Positions 8,853 through 18,293 are shown, counted from the first letter of the stretch. The stretch is DNA of 43,537 nt from Ktedonobacterales bacterium (GCA_025450405.1 JANWHL010000104.1:1-43537); one strand, 5' to 3'. A program made the numbers and translations. The notes: a model not told the origin generated them from the sequence alone.

Positions 8853-10151
8853 ATGGCGCGCATTCTCCTCGTCACGCAATATTATCCTCCCGAAATCGGC
8901 GCGATTCCGACCTACACGAGTGAAATGGCGGCACGGCTGGTCCATCGTGGGCACGAGGTGACCGTGCTTACCACGCTGCCGAACTACCCTACGGGCATTG
9001 TGCATCCCGACTATCGGCGCGGCGCGAACCGGCGCGAAGTGCGCGATGGGGTCACCGTCGTCCGCGTGTGGAGCGCCACCAGTCCAGGCAAGGGATTCAT
9101 CCACCGGCTGGCCGCATATCTCTCATTCACGTGCCTGGCGCCCTTTGCGGCCGCACGCTCGGTCGGCCACCCTGACATCATCATTGGGGTGGCGCCTCCG
9201 CTCTTCACGTCCATTGCCACGCGCCTTTTGGCGCGCCGCAAGCACTGCCCATTCATATTCAATGTCGGCGATCTCTGGCCGGAGTCCGCGATTCAGCTCG
9301 GCGTCCTCCAGAATCGTCTGCTCATCTGGCTCGCGGAGCGCCTCGAATGGTCCACCTATCGGCGGGCCGGCGCGATCTGGGCGTTGACCGAGGGGATCCG
9401 TGACACCCTGGTCCGGCGTGGCGTATCGGCGACGAAGGTCTTCATGTTGCCGCTGGGCGTGGACACGGCGCGCTTCAGTCCGTTGCCCCGCGCTGAGGCG
9501 CGCGCAATGCTCGGCATGGATGACCGCTTCACTCTCCTGTATGCGGGGAACATTGGTCTCGCTCAAGGGCTGAGCACGGTGATCGAGGCCGCGACGGAAC
9601 TGCGCGACCACCCCGATGTGCGCCTGCTGATGGTCGGCAACGGCACTGCCAAGGCCGACCTTGTCGCTGAAGCGCGACGCCGTGGGCTGGAGAATGTTGT
9701 GTTCGTTGACTCTCAGCCGCCTGAGCACATGCCAGCCATCATCGCGGCCGCGGACGCCTGCCTGGTGTCGTTGCGGAAGCTGCCGCTTTTCGATGGCGCG
9801 TTGCCGTCCAAGATGTTCGAATATATGGCGTGCGCGCGGCCCTTGGTGTTGTCCGTGGACGGCGAGGCGCGACGTGTGGCGGAACGCGACGCGGAGGCGG
9901 CCATTTTTGTCGAGCCTGAGAACGCCACGGCCCTCGCTAGCGCGGTGCGGGCGCTCCGCGACGATCCGCGCCTGGGTCCGCGCCTCGGTGCCAACGGCCG
10001 GGCTTATGTGCACGCGCACTACGACCGTGACCACCTCGTGACCATGCTGGAGGCGCGCATCGACGCACTGCTGAGGCGACACGAAAGTCCTTCAATGTTA
10101 CGCCAAACCACATCGGGCGCTGTAGCAAGTGGGAGGGGTTCCGCGGACTAG
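8853..10151 (+). CDS. GT4 family glycosyltransferase (WbuB-like)
   Basis: A 432-residue retaining GT-B glycosyltransferase. ATG 8853 (MARILLVTQYYPPEIGA) is chosen over the GTG at 8757 because the family starts with this strand and GGAGG lies upstream. The N-terminal half carries the acceptor domain with the Gly-rich and TTLPNYPTG segment typical of WbuB-like L-fucosamine transferases. The C-terminal half has the GT4 donor signature: LLYAGNIGLAQGL, MLMVGNG-type strand, and KMFEYMACARPLVLS with E-x7-E geometry. It likely adds a deoxy- or amino-sugar to a lipid-linked glycan made by the neighbouring phosphosugar transferase. The donor sugar is not predictable. Confidence 0.9.
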   Translation: MARILLVTQYYPPEIGAIPTYTSEMAARLVHRGHEVTVLTTLPNYPTGIVHPDYRRGANRREVRDGVTVVRVWSATSPGKGFIHRLAAYLSFTCLAPFAAARSVGHPDIIIGVAPPLFTSIATRLLARRKHCPFIFNVGDLWPESAIQLGVLQNRLLIWLAERLEWSTYRRAGAIWALTEGIRDTLVRRGVSATKVFMLPLGVDTARFSPLPRAEARAMLGMDDRFTLLYAGNIGLAQGLSTVIEAATELRDHPDVRLLMVGNGTAKADLVAEARRRGLENVVFVDSQPPEHMPAIIAAADACLVSLRKLPLFDGALPSKMFEYMACARPLVLSVDGEARRVAERDAEAAIFVEPENATALASAVRALRDDPRLGPRLGANGRAYVHAHYDRDHLVTMLEARIDALLRRHESPSMLRQTTSGAVASGRGSAD

Positions 10152-10222
10152 GTTCGACACGCCATGTTGTCTGCCTGACACGTGTTTCGAGGTATCACGT
10201 GGAAGTTGGTGGGGGGCGAACG

Positions 10223-11038
10223 ATGAAACGCAGTCTGGACGTGGTCGTCGCCGCGATCACGCTGCTCGTTCTCTCCCCGATTTTGCTCTTCGTGGCCTGT
10301 GCCGTGTGGGTGAATGATCCCGGTCCAATCTTCTTTCGCCATCAGCGCATCGGTCGCGGATTCCGTCCCTTCCACGTCATCAAATTCCGTACGATGCGTC
10401 AGGCGCAGTCACTCAAGAGCGAGCTCACCTTTCGGAATGATCCGCGCGTGACTGCCGTGGGCCGCTTTCTCCGCTACACCAAACTGGACGAGATTCCGCA
10501 GCTCGTCAATGTGTTGCGCGGCGAGATGAGCCTGGTGGGTCCGCGACCGGAGTCGCCGCAGTACGTGGCGCATTACAATCCTGAGCAGCGCTTGATTCTG
10601 CTGGTGCGCCCTGGCCTGACGGGGCCGGCGTCTGTCCGTTATCGCCATCAGGAAAAGCTGCTCAGCGGACCGGATTATGAGCGCTTCTACGTGGACGTGA
10701 TCATGCCGGCGAAGCTGGCCATCAATCTGGAGTACGTACGACATCATCCGATCTGGGTCGACCTTGTCATACTATTGAAGACGGTCTGGGTCGTGCTCAC
10801 ACCGTTCGCGCCACCGCCCGTTTCGGAAGCCGCGGTTCGCGCGCATACCGCGCCGCGAGTACCCATCGCGCAAGACCCTGAGCGAGCCGTGGAGTGGCCC
10901 GGGGCAGAGCCCATCCCGTCGCCGATGATTGCCCCGGCCGCCACGCCAACACCAGTGGCCACGCCGAGTCAGGGCGTCGATCCACCGCCCGTCCCGGCGT
11001 TTCGCGAGGCGCGAGCGGGGAGCGGTATTCGGAAGTAG
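10223..11038 (+). CDS. polyprenyl-phosphate sugar-1-phosphate transferase
   Basis: ATG 10223 (MKRSLDVVVAAITLL) is taken as start; it follows GGGGGGCGA. The 271-residue protein is a small PglC/WcaJ C-domain-type enzyme that starts glycan assembly by moving a sugar phosphate onto undecaprenyl phosphate at the inner face of the membrane. It has one re-entrant hydrophobic helix (about residues 7-30), KFRTM, the catalytic Asp-Glu in KLDEIPQLVNVLRGEMS, and LVGPRPESPQY. After the core, about 75 residues form an Ala/Pro-rich tail (PTPVATPSQGVDPPPVP) not needed for catalysis in the family. It is the third operon gene, 71 bases after the GT4 gene. Confidence 0.9.
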   Translation: MKRSLDVVVAAITLLVLSPILLFVACAVWVNDPGPIFFRHQRIGRGFRPFHVIKFRTMRQAQSLKSELTFRNDPRVTAVGRFLRYTKLDEIPQLVNVLRGEMSLVGPRPESPQYVAHYNPEQRLILLVRPGLTGPASVRYRHQEKLLSGPDYERFYVDVIMPAKLAINLEYVRHHPIWVDLVILLKTVWVVLTPFAPPPVSEAAVRAHTAPRVPIAQDPERAVEWPGAEPIPSPMIAPAATPTPVATPSQGVDPPPVPAFREARAGSGIRK

Positions 11039-11129
11039 CCGCACCACCCGCGATGGCAGCGCGTTACCCCCAGTTGGTGCTCCCGTGTGACACGGCAAGG
11101 ATGTCGCACACTTAGGAGGTCGCACGCTC

Positions 11130-12050
11130 ATGTATCTGGTGACCGGCGGCGCCGGGTTCATTGGCTCGCATATCGCCGCGGCGCTTCGTGGCCAGGGTGA
11201 GCGGGTCCGCATTTTTGACAATTTCTCCACAGGCAAGCTGGAGAATATTCAGGCGGTTGGTCCAGACGTCGAAATCGTGCGCGCCGACCTGCGCGACGTC
11301 GATGCCCTGCGCGGCGCCATGGCCGGGGTCACCGTTGTGTTTCATCAGGCGGCGCTTGCCTCGGTGCCGCGTTCAGTGGCTGACCCCGCCACTGCCCTCG
11401 ACGTCAATGTGGTCGGCACACATCACGTCTTGCTGGCCGCTCGCGATGCCGGACTTCGGCGCATGATCATGGCGTCGTCATGCGCCGTTTATGGGGACAA
11501 GCCCCATTTGCCGTCCAGCGAAGGCGCGCCTGTCGACCCGATCTCGCCGTATGCCGCGCACAAGCTGGCGGACGAATGCCTGTGCGCCGCGTTCTCCCAT
11601 ACCTATGGCCTCGAGACAGTCGCCCTGCGCTATTTCAATGTCTATGGACCACGCCAGGATCCCACGTCTGAATACGCGGCCGTGATTCCGAAGTTTCTCC
11701 ACGCGATGCTCGCGGGCGAGCGGCCAATCGTCTTTGGCGATGGCAATCAGACGCGCGATTTCGTGTACGTTGACGACGTGGTGAAAGCGAATCTGCTCGC
11801 GGCCACGTCGCAAGTGGCGGCTGGCCATGTGATGAATGTGGGGACCGGCGTGCGAACGTCGCTCAATGATCTGCTCCACACCGCTGGCCAGTTGCTTGGA
11901 GTGGACCCGACGGCGGACTATCGAGATTCACGTGCTGGTGACGTCCATGACAGTGTTGCCGAGATCGCGCTCGCGCGGCGCATCCTGGGTTACGAGCCAC
12001 GTGTGCCGTTCCGCGACGGCCTGGCACGCTTCATCGCCACGCTACGCTGA
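11130..12050 (+). CDS. NAD-dependent nucleotide-sugar epimerase (GalE/WbpP-like SDR)
   Basis: A 306-residue extended short-chain dehydrogenase with TAGGAGGTCGC before ATG 11130. The N-terminal Rossmann motif is TGGAGFIGSH, the cofactor-selecting FDNFSTG strand follows, and the catalytic pair is in SPYAAHKLADE (YxxxK), with SSCAVYG supplying the catalytic Ser. RYFNVYGPRQDP and GDGNQTRDFVYVDDV are the substrate-binding loops of UDP-glucose/UDP-GlcNAc 4-epimerases. It probably makes the donor sugar used by the upstream GT4 or phosphosugar transferase. It ends the glycan operon; no flippase or polymerase gene follows. Confidence 0.9.
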   Translation: MYLVTGGAGFIGSHIAAALRGQGERVRIFDNFSTGKLENIQAVGPDVEIVRADLRDVDALRGAMAGVTVVFHQAALASVPRSVADPATALDVNVVGTHHVLLAARDAGLRRMIMASSCAVYGDKPHLPSSEGAPVDPISPYAAHKLADECLCAAFSHTYGLETVALRYFNVYGPRQDPTSEYAAVIPKFLHAMLAGERPIVFGDGNQTRDFVYVDDVVKANLLAATSQVAAGHVMNVGTGVRTSLNDLLHTAGQLLGVDPTADYRDSRAGDVHDSVAEIALARRILGYEPRVPFRDGLARFIATLR

Positions 12051-12111
12051 GAGGCCGTCCGCAGGCCGTTAAATCGCCGGGATCGATGCGCTATCCAGAC
12101 ACGACAGGCGC

Positions 12112-13689
12112 CTACAACAGGTACGACAGGATGTTCTCGGTGAAGCGTTCGAAGCCCGGCCGCGGCGTCAGCGCGAACGTGAGCGGCGAGGGATAGCGAT
12201 CGTACAACCTCGTGACCCAGTAGAACGTGCCCGCATCGAACACGCGCGCCCCATTGGTCCAGGTATAGATGGTCGTGTTGGCGGTGATCGCGGCTCCGGT
12301 CGGACAGATCACCGACGGCAGGCAGGACACTTGAGAGGCGGCGAGCGTCGTCAGCGCCGGGACTGATACCGGGGCGACAACGGCATCAACCTCGCCACCA
12401 ACCACGTTGGGGATCTGGATACCCACGGAGTAGCCAGTCTCCGCGAGCAGAGACTGCGCGCCGGCGCCAAGCACCAGGGGTGTCACGGTGTTGGACGCCG
12501 TTTCGTTCAGATACCTCTCGCCTAATAACGAGTCCTCGGAATTATTCAGCGGCGCGTCGCGCCAGCGCACGGTCGCCTCGGATGGCGTGCTTGCGGCCAG
12601 GGGATCCAGTGTGGTGTCCCGGTAGCAGATAACTAGGCGGCCGGGGCCTAGGGGGCTTGTGCCCAGACGCGCGTGCCAATAGACATCATTCGCCACGAAG
12701 AAGGCCAGCGAAACGCCCGCGTTGCGCGCATTCGTGACATTCTGCCGCATCGCCGTGCTCCAGTACTCATCGTGTCCGGCGAAAACGATCAGTTTGTGTC
12801 CAATGAGCAGACTCGGGTTCTGGTCGGTATCGATGTCGGTCAGGTAGCTCATGTTGTAGCCCCGCTTCTCGAGCCAGGGTACGAAGTTGAGCTCCCAGCG
12901 GGCTTGCGGGCCGAGCCCTGCGTAAACGTTGGCGGTGTGCGGCCGATCGAAACTCACCACGTACGCGCGATCCGCGTAGGTCATTGTGGGATTCCCCGTG
13001 CCAGGGTATTCAAGACCCGAATATAGGGAATAGCCACCAAATGCATTGTATGCTTGGTAGGCCATGATGGCCGCTTGAAAGATGAGCGGGGCGTGGTTGG
13101 CATCATTGCGTACGACAAACGATGCGTAGCGCACGTCGCCGTTCGACGCGAAGAGTTTCACCATGTAGATCACGCTCACCCAGGTCGCCGGGATTGCCAG
13201 AAGGATCGGGTTATGCCACTGGCAGCTTACCATGCGAGTGGTTTTGTCGACGGTCGCCGCCGGCTGGACAATACCTGGCTGCATCCGGGACGCATAGACT
13301 AGGCGCGCGCCGAGCCCGCCGTACCACCCGATCCGAAAGACACGGAAGTAATACGTGGGTGCAGTGGTCGAGACATAGATGTTGACACTTTGGCCGACGT
13401 TGACACTGGAAGGGGCCGTGACGGCCTCGATGGCTCCTGCGGTCCGGTGGGTTCGGTTTGTTGCCAGGCCAGCGTCCCCTGTCAGAGGTTTTCAGCGCGC
13501 CGGGTCCACGGAAATGGCCGCGCTCGCGCACGTGAGCGGGCGCCGGATGATCGCTGGAGATGCTGAGCGGGCCGGCGGCGACACCAATGAGCTCACGGAC
13601 GCGGTGAGCAAGACGAGACATAGCCCTCCAATAATCAGAGGTGTGGACGTCAGGTGCGCTCCGCGGAGGCGGGGTAAACGACCCAGCAT
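12112..13689 (-). pseudogene. exported DMFA2-like (N,N-dimethylformamidase beta-subunit family) protein interrupted by TGA
   Basis: From ATG 13689, with AAAGGA upstream, the frame encodes a signal peptide (MLGRLPRLRG... then IIGGLCLVLLTASVSSLVS). It hits TGA at 13492-13494. Reading on in the same frame gives the family's beta domain, VNIYVSTTAPTYYFRVFR followed by IGWYGGLGARLVYASR, then LNFVPWLEKRGYNMSYLTD, FAGHDEYWSTAMRQNV and a C-terminus ending ENILSYLL. No ATG, GTG or TTG occurs between the stop and 13284, so the mature part has no start that keeps the whole domain. Relatives are secreted or surface proteins of unclear substrate, related to the dimethylformamidase large-subunit C-terminal domain. 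A real lesion or a sequencing error would both fit. Confidence 0.75.
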
Positions 13690-14422
13690 GCCAGCAGTCC
13701 TTTCCGGGCGAGGACGAGAGCGAAAGGAGCGAATGGATAGCAATCGGCCTCTGGCAGCGAGAGAGCGGTGCATGATGTTTGCCGAGGAAGGTGTGAATCC
13801 CCGCTTTCCCACCGTCAGCCCGCCGCGAGGGCTGGTCAGCCCAGCGGGGGCCAAGGATCGGCAGGCCTCATGTCTTCGGCGGACCATGACGCTCGCGGGT
13901 ATACGGTCCATGACTAGTGCGGGTATGCGGAGCATCGGGCGCGTGTATTGGAATGTGATCGCGCGGGAAGCACCCTTCGCACCTGGCCGCCATAGTTCCA
14001 CGCGCCACGCCACAGCCCAGGCGTCCACGCGAGCGCCACTCGAGGGACATTGGTGATCAGGGACACGTGACCTTCCTTGTGGTCCGGCTTCGGCCAGGAC
14101 CGCATCCTTGCCGCCGCGTATGGCGCGTGATCGGCGGTCCGCGTGCGGGTCTTGGTTGGAACGTGTATACGCCGCTTACTAGGCAATGGGAGTGATCGCG
14201 TCGCCGCGGTGTGTCAGCGGGTATGCGCCGTTTATACACCGCCTCGCTGATTGTGAACACCCATCAGTCCAATGACCTCATCCGCATCGCCCAACGCGCT
14301 AAGCGATTGGACATGCCCGTGAGTGGCCAGTACGAGCGGCCCCTCCTCCTGGACGGTCGGCCCCAAGCCCATAGCCGCGCGGCTTGACAGTCCCTTCGTC
14401 ATACACTTCTCGCGTCGGAGTG
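13690..14422. other. long intergenic region without a supported gene
   Basis: Between the DMFA2-like gene and the phosphodiesterase gene. Apart from the structured leader at 13799-13849 and imperfectly related GTGTATAC/TTATACAC patches near 14161-14170 and 14230-14240, I see no gene. Open frames here have unnatural composition and no ribosome sites. Confidence 0.5.
13799..13849 (-). promoter_or_regulatory. structured mRNA leader with two mutually exclusive hairpins
   Basis: A 7-bp stem (CCCCGCT 13799-13805 with AGCGGGG 13843-13849) encloses two hairpins that compete for the same GGGCT arm (13829-13833). One is CAGCCC 13816-13821 with GGGCTG 13829-13834; the other is GGGCT 13829-13833 with AGCCC 13838-13842. 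It lies 110-160 bases upstream of the ATG at 13689 on the minus strand. It matches no riboswitch class I recognise. Confidence 0.4.
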
Positions 14423-14431
14423 TGCTACTAT
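14423..14431 (+). promoter_or_regulatory. extended -10 element before the phosphodiesterase gene
   Basis: TGCTACTAT is a TGn-plus-hexamer extended -10 element 24 bases upstream of the GTP-binding-site-free leader's start codon at 14455. A TTGACA at 14384-14389 is too far upstream to pair with it. Confidence 0.4.
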
Positions 14432-14454
14432 CGCCGCGAAGGGAGGTCTCGCGG

Positions 14455-15264
14455 ATGACTCCAGACGAGCTGGCTCGCGCAGAGCCAGACGCACCGCGCG
14501 CTCTGGCGGACGTGGCACGACGACTCATGATCTACGCGCACCGCGGCGCGCGCGCTCATGCGCCGGAGAATACGCTGCTCGCGTTCCGCCTCGCGATGGC
14601 CCTGGGCTCCGACGGGATCGAGTGCGATGTCCAGCGCAGCGCCGATGGCGGCCTGGTTGTCATCCACGATGCGACCTTGGACCGCACCACCACCGGCAAA
14701 GGCCGCGTCAGCGCACGCCCCCTGTCTGGCTTGGGCGTGCTTGATGCCGGGCGGGGCCAACGCATCCCGACGCTTGAGGAAGTTCTGGCCTTCGCCCGTG
14801 AATCCGCGTGCTGGCTCAACCTCGAGCTCAAAGCCGAGACTCCCGAGGAAGCGCGTGCCACCGGAGAGGCCATGGCACCCGCACTGGCGGCGCTCGCGGA
14901 GGCATGGCGTGTCCGTGTGCTCGTGTCGTCCTTCGACCTCGCGGCCCTGCTGATGCTCAAGCGCGCCCAGCCGTGGCTGCGGGTCGCCACCCTGCATGGC
15001 GTCCGTGAATGGCGCCGGCGCGATATCCTCGCGCCCGCCCTGGAGATGGGCGCGGAAGCCATTCACCCCGGCGTCAGCCTGGTGACGTCCGGGCTCGTCC
15101 GGCGCGCCCACGACCACGGTCTGCGCGTGAATGTGTGGACCGCCAACCGCACGAGCACCATTCTCGGCCTGATGGAGTTAGGCGTGGATGGTCTGTTCAC
15201 CGACAATCCCGAGCGTGTGGTCATCCTGCGCACCCTCGCCGCGTCTGGCTCCCAATTGCTCTGA
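14455..15264 (+). CDS. glycerophosphodiester phosphodiesterase
   Basis: A 269-residue TIM-barrel enzyme that splits glycerophosphodiesters into glycerol 3-phosphate and an alcohol during phospholipid turnover. ATG 14455 follows GGGAGGT. Diagnostic segments: AHRGARAHAPENTLLAF (catalytic His and Glu), DGIECDVQRSADGGLVVIHD with the metal-binding Glu/Asp and second His, LDRTTTGKG, LNLELKAET on a barrel strand, and the closing LRVNVWTANR and GVDGLFTDNPERV. No signal peptide is visible, so it is cytoplasmic. It is convergent with the GT1 gene, the stops being 30 bases apart. Confidence 0.93.
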   Translation: MTPDELARAEPDAPRALADVARRLMIYAHRGARAHAPENTLLAFRLAMALGSDGIECDVQRSADGGLVVIHDATLDRTTTGKGRVSARPLSGLGVLDAGRGQRIPTLEEVLAFARESACWLNLELKAETPEEARATGEAMAPALAALAEAWRVRVLVSSFDLAALLMLKRAQPWLRVATLHGVREWRRRDILAPALEMGAEAIHPGVSLVTSGLVRRAHDHGLRVNVWTANRTSTILGLMELGVDGLFTDNPERVVILRTLAASGSQLL

Positions 15265-15294
15265 CTCCCATATGCTCGCCACTTCTCGTGTGCG

Positions 15295-16584
15295 TCACGT
15301 TCTCCCGCGCGGCAGGTCCAATTTAAGTGTGGACTCGACGACCACGCTCAAAGCACCCGTGCCATCTTCGCGAGCGATCGCGCCCGCCAACTCCCGCGCA
15401 CGCTCGCGGTACCCGGACTCGCCCAGCAGGGCGCCCAACGCCTTCGTGGCCCGTTCCGCCGTGAACCCGCGCCGCGAACGCCACACTCCCACCCCCAGTC
15501 TCGCCACGCGCGCGGCGTTGAAGGGCTGGTCCAAACCGCCTGGCACCACGAGTGCCGGCACTCCCGCCCGCAGGCACTGCGCCACCGTGCCGATGCCCGC
15601 GTGATGGATCACCGCCGCGCAGCGTGGGAACACCACGGAGTACGGTGCGAACGGCAGTGTCAACACCCCCTCGCCGCGCAGATCCGCCGCGATTGAGGGC
15701 GACACGCCAACGACCAGCGCCCGGCCGCCGTGTGCGCGAATGGCCGCCACACTGGCGTAGAAGTAAGGTGCGAACGCCTCCTCCACCTCCGGCGCGATGG
15801 AGCCCGCCGTCACGGCGACGATGGGATCGGTGGTATCGAGGAACGCGGTCAAATCGGGCGGCGCGTTCCAGCCCGTGGCCCCGTCCCAGAAGCAGAAGCC
15901 AGTCATGTGGACGTAGCGCGGCCAATCTGGCGGACGGGCCAGGAACGCCGGTGACACAGCCACCGCGGTCCCCGCCGGAGCGAGATTGCCTGTCCACATG
16001 AGATCGTGCCGCGGTGCCAGCCCGAAGCCGGCGCGAATGCGATTGACCGGCCGATCGACCATGCGCCGGAGCGCGGCGCCGCCGAGCGCCCACTCCAGCC
16101 GGTTGCTCGCCATCCGCATGGCCTGGGGCAGAGCAAAGGGCATAGGTTGCGCCTCGATGTGGGCCGAGGGTAGGGTGGATGGCCCGACGACAACGCTCGC
16201 CCAACGCACGCCGGTGAGATCGACGGCGGCCGACGCCGCCAATTGTGACGCGGCGGCAACCAGGAGATCGGCACCTTCGCAAGCCGCGCACAGCTCGGCG
16301 ATCTTTGCGGGTAGCGTGGGCAGTATGTAGTGTCGGAGCAAGAGACGCAATGACGCCAGCGCGTTGCCACTCGCGAACACGCGGCGCGCGTACGGCCCGA
16401 GCGCGGTGGCGCTGTCGCCACTGAGTGTGGTGACCGCGAACCCGAGCGCGCGCACCGCCGGCTGGAAATTCTCCTCGACCGCGAACACGACCTCGTGGCC
16501 GCGATCACGCAGCCGCAGCCCCAGAGCGACAAACGGATTGAGGTCGCCCGCAGAGCCGAAGGTGCTCAAGACCATGCGTGCCAC
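15295..16584 (-). CDS. GT1 family UDP-glycosyltransferase (MGT/sterol-glucosyltransferase type)
   Basis: A 429-residue GT-B enzyme. GTG 16584 is preferred since GGGGAG lies 8 bases upstream; ATG 16575 is the alternative. The N-terminus MVLSTFGSAGDLNPFVAL GLRLRDRGHEV is the acceptor-side strand of the MGT branch. The donor site is clear near the C-terminus: PFAPYSVVFPRCAAVIHHAG, then GIGTVAQCLRAGVPALVVP and GGLDQPFNAARV, matching the PSPG-like region with HHAGIGT. Relatives glycosylate lipids, sterols, carotenoids or macrolides. The acceptor here is unknown. The gene is divergent from the M16 homologue, with an extended -10 TGGTACACT on its strand at 16634-16642. Confidence 0.9.
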   Translation of the reverse strand: MARMVLSTFGSAGDLNPFVALGLRLRDRGHEVVFAVEENFQPAVRALGFAVTTLSGDSATALGPYARRVFASGNALASLRLLLRHYILPTLPAKIAELCAACEGADLLVAAASQLAASAAVDLTGVRWASVVVGPSTLPSAHIEAQPMPFALPQAMRMASNRLEWALGGAALRRMVDRPVNRIRAGFGLAPRHDLMWTGNLAPAGTAVAVSPAFLARPPDWPRYVHMTGFCFWDGATGWNAPPDLTAFLDTTDPIVAVTAGSIAPEVEEAFAPYFYASVAAIRAHGGRALVVGVSPSIAADLRGEGVLTLPFAPYSVVFPRCAAVIHHAGIGTVAQCLRAGVPALVVPGGLDQPFNAARVARLGVGVWRSRRGFTAERATKALGALLGESGYRERARELAGAIAREDGTGALSVVVESTLKLDLPRGRT

Positions 16585-16886
16585 GATCACCACTCCCCTG
16601 CCGTCCGCGCCGCGCGCCCGGCTCGTCGCCGATAGTGTACCAGATGGCATCGCGTGGGGTGGGCGGGTCAATATCGTCGTCGGATCCGTCGCGGTCGCGA
16701 AACGGTGCCAAGCCGGACGCGTTGGCATCCGTGCCGTGGTGTCCACTTCCGCACGCCCCGAACGCTGGCACATGTGGCATACTGGGTGGCGGCAACCAGA
16801 GTGGCTCACGCCGGAGTGGCTCGAAATTGCGCCCGCTCGCCAGACCCGGTGGCATGCCCCCCACGCCTGAACAGGAAAGACGCGCC

Positions 16887-18188
16887 ATGAGCACAGAGGT
16901 CCGCGACGACACCGCCGGGGGCGCGCTGGCCCCCAACTACTTCCGCCACACCCTGCCCAATGGCCTCCAGCTCGTTGGCCAGAGGATGCCGAGCCTGGCC
17001 TCGGTCACATTCGGGATACAGCTCGCCGCTGGAGTCAAAGAGGAGCCCGATGATCAACTGGGGCTCACCAACCTGCTGGCTGAGATGCTCTTCCAGGGCA
17101 CCGAACAGCGCGACGTGCGCCAGCTCACCGATGACTTTGAGGCGATTGGCGCGCGGCGCGGGGGTGAGTCGTCGACCGACGTCGCCCGCTACTCCGCGCA
17201 GATCGTCGGCAACCGCCTGGACCGCGCGCTCGAGCTCATGGCGGACGTGCTCCTCCACCCAACTATCCCCAATGCCGAGTTCGAGCAGATGCGCAATGTC
17301 CAACTTCAGGAAATTCGGCGCCGCGACGACGAGCCAATGCGCCGCATTTTCGATCATGTCCGCGAGCGGTTCTACGCGGGTACCCATCTGGGCCGCACGT
17401 CCCTTGGCACCCACGAGACGGTCGCGCACCTGGAGCCCGACCATCTCCGGGCGTTTTGGCGCGAACGCTATCGTCCGGAAGGCGCGCTGTTCGCCATCGC
17501 CGGCAACTTCGATTGGGACCACGTCGTCGAACGCGTGGGCGCGTTCCTCGGCGACTGGCGTGGGGCCGCGCCCCAGAGCCCCGCCAACCATCCGAATCCC
17601 CAGGCGGGCGTCACCATTGAGAGGCACGAGGGCAATCAAGAACACATCGGCATGGCTTTCCCGTTTCCCACATTTGGCGACCCCGATTACTACGCCGCGA
17701 CTGTGGCCAGCGAAATCTTTGGTGGCGGCATGACTTCGCGCTTGTTCCGCGAAGTCCGCGAGAAGCGCGGCCTCGTGTACTCGGTGATGGCGTCATTCGC
17801 GCCCATCGGCGGATATGGGGCCATGTTCCTCTACGGGGGGACCACCCCTGACAAGGCGCACGAGACGGTCCAGGTGCTGCTCGACGAATTGCGCAATCTG
17901 GGCACCAACGGCGTCACCCAGGACGAGCTGGACCGAGCGAAAGTTCAGCTCAAGAGCGAGATCGTCATGCGTGGCGAAAGCGCCTCGGCCCGCATGGGTG
18001 CCATTTCACGCTCCTGGTGGTACAAGCGTGAGTTGACCACGATCCAGCAGATCAAAGAGTCCATCGATGCGGTCAGCCGCGAGCAGATTACCGGACTCAT
18101 GCGTCGCTTCCCACCACTGGACAGGCTCGTCATCGCCGCCATTGGGCCACGCTCGCGCGAGGAGTTAGTGGGCAATGCACTGGGCTGA
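16887..18188 (+). CDS. M16 family peptidase homologue lacking the zinc motif
   Basis: A 433-residue two-domain M16B protein starting at ATG 16887 (AGGAAAG upstream). The family's zinc motif HxxEH should fall in GLTNLLAEMLFQGT; here it reads N62-L-L-A65-E66, so both His ligands and the catalytic Glu are lost. The C-terminal domain keeps MTSRLFREVREKRGLVYS, the Arg/Tyr pair that in known two-subunit M16 enzymes comes from the non-zinc subunit. I infer a regulatory partner of a zinc-bearing M16 protein encoded elsewhere; none is in this window. It could instead be a stand-alone non-peptidase. TGGCATACT at 16775-16783 may be its extended -10 element. Confidence 0.88.
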   Translation: MSTEVRDDTAGGALAPNYFRHTLPNGLQLVGQRMPSLASVTFGIQLAAGVKEEPDDQLGLTNLLAEMLFQGTEQRDVRQLTDDFEAIGARRGGESSTDVARYSAQIVGNRLDRALELMADVLLHPTIPNAEFEQMRNVQLQEIRRRDDEPMRRIFDHVRERFYAGTHLGRTSLGTHETVAHLEPDHLRAFWRERYRPEGALFAIAGNFDWDHVVERVGAFLGDWRGAAPQSPANHPNPQAGVTIERHEGNQEHIGMAFPFPTFGDPDYYAATVASEIFGGGMTSRLFREVREKRGLVYSVMASFAPIGGYGAMFLYGGTTPDKAHETVQVLLDELRNLGTNGVTQDELDRAKVQLKSEIVMRGESASARMGAISRSWWYKRELTTIQQIKESIDAVSREQITGLMRRFPPLDRLVIAAIGPRSREELVGNALG

Positions 18189-18293
18189 TGAGGAGCCCGC
18201 GAATCGAAACGCGCGCACCCCGCAACCGCCGGCACGGTCGCGAGTGCCGCCGCGCAATCTAGTAGCGGCTCCGTGACGATGAGGGAGGAGCTC

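Noticed and set aside
13211..13621. A separate gene overlapping the start of the DMFA2-like protein
   Set aside because: Its product is low-complexity Arg/Pro sequence in another frame, and the domain homology is in the frame of the interrupted gene.
14384..14389. TTGACA as the -35 box of the phosphodiesterase promoter
   Set aside because: It is 36 bases from the extended -10 element, too far for a normal spacer.
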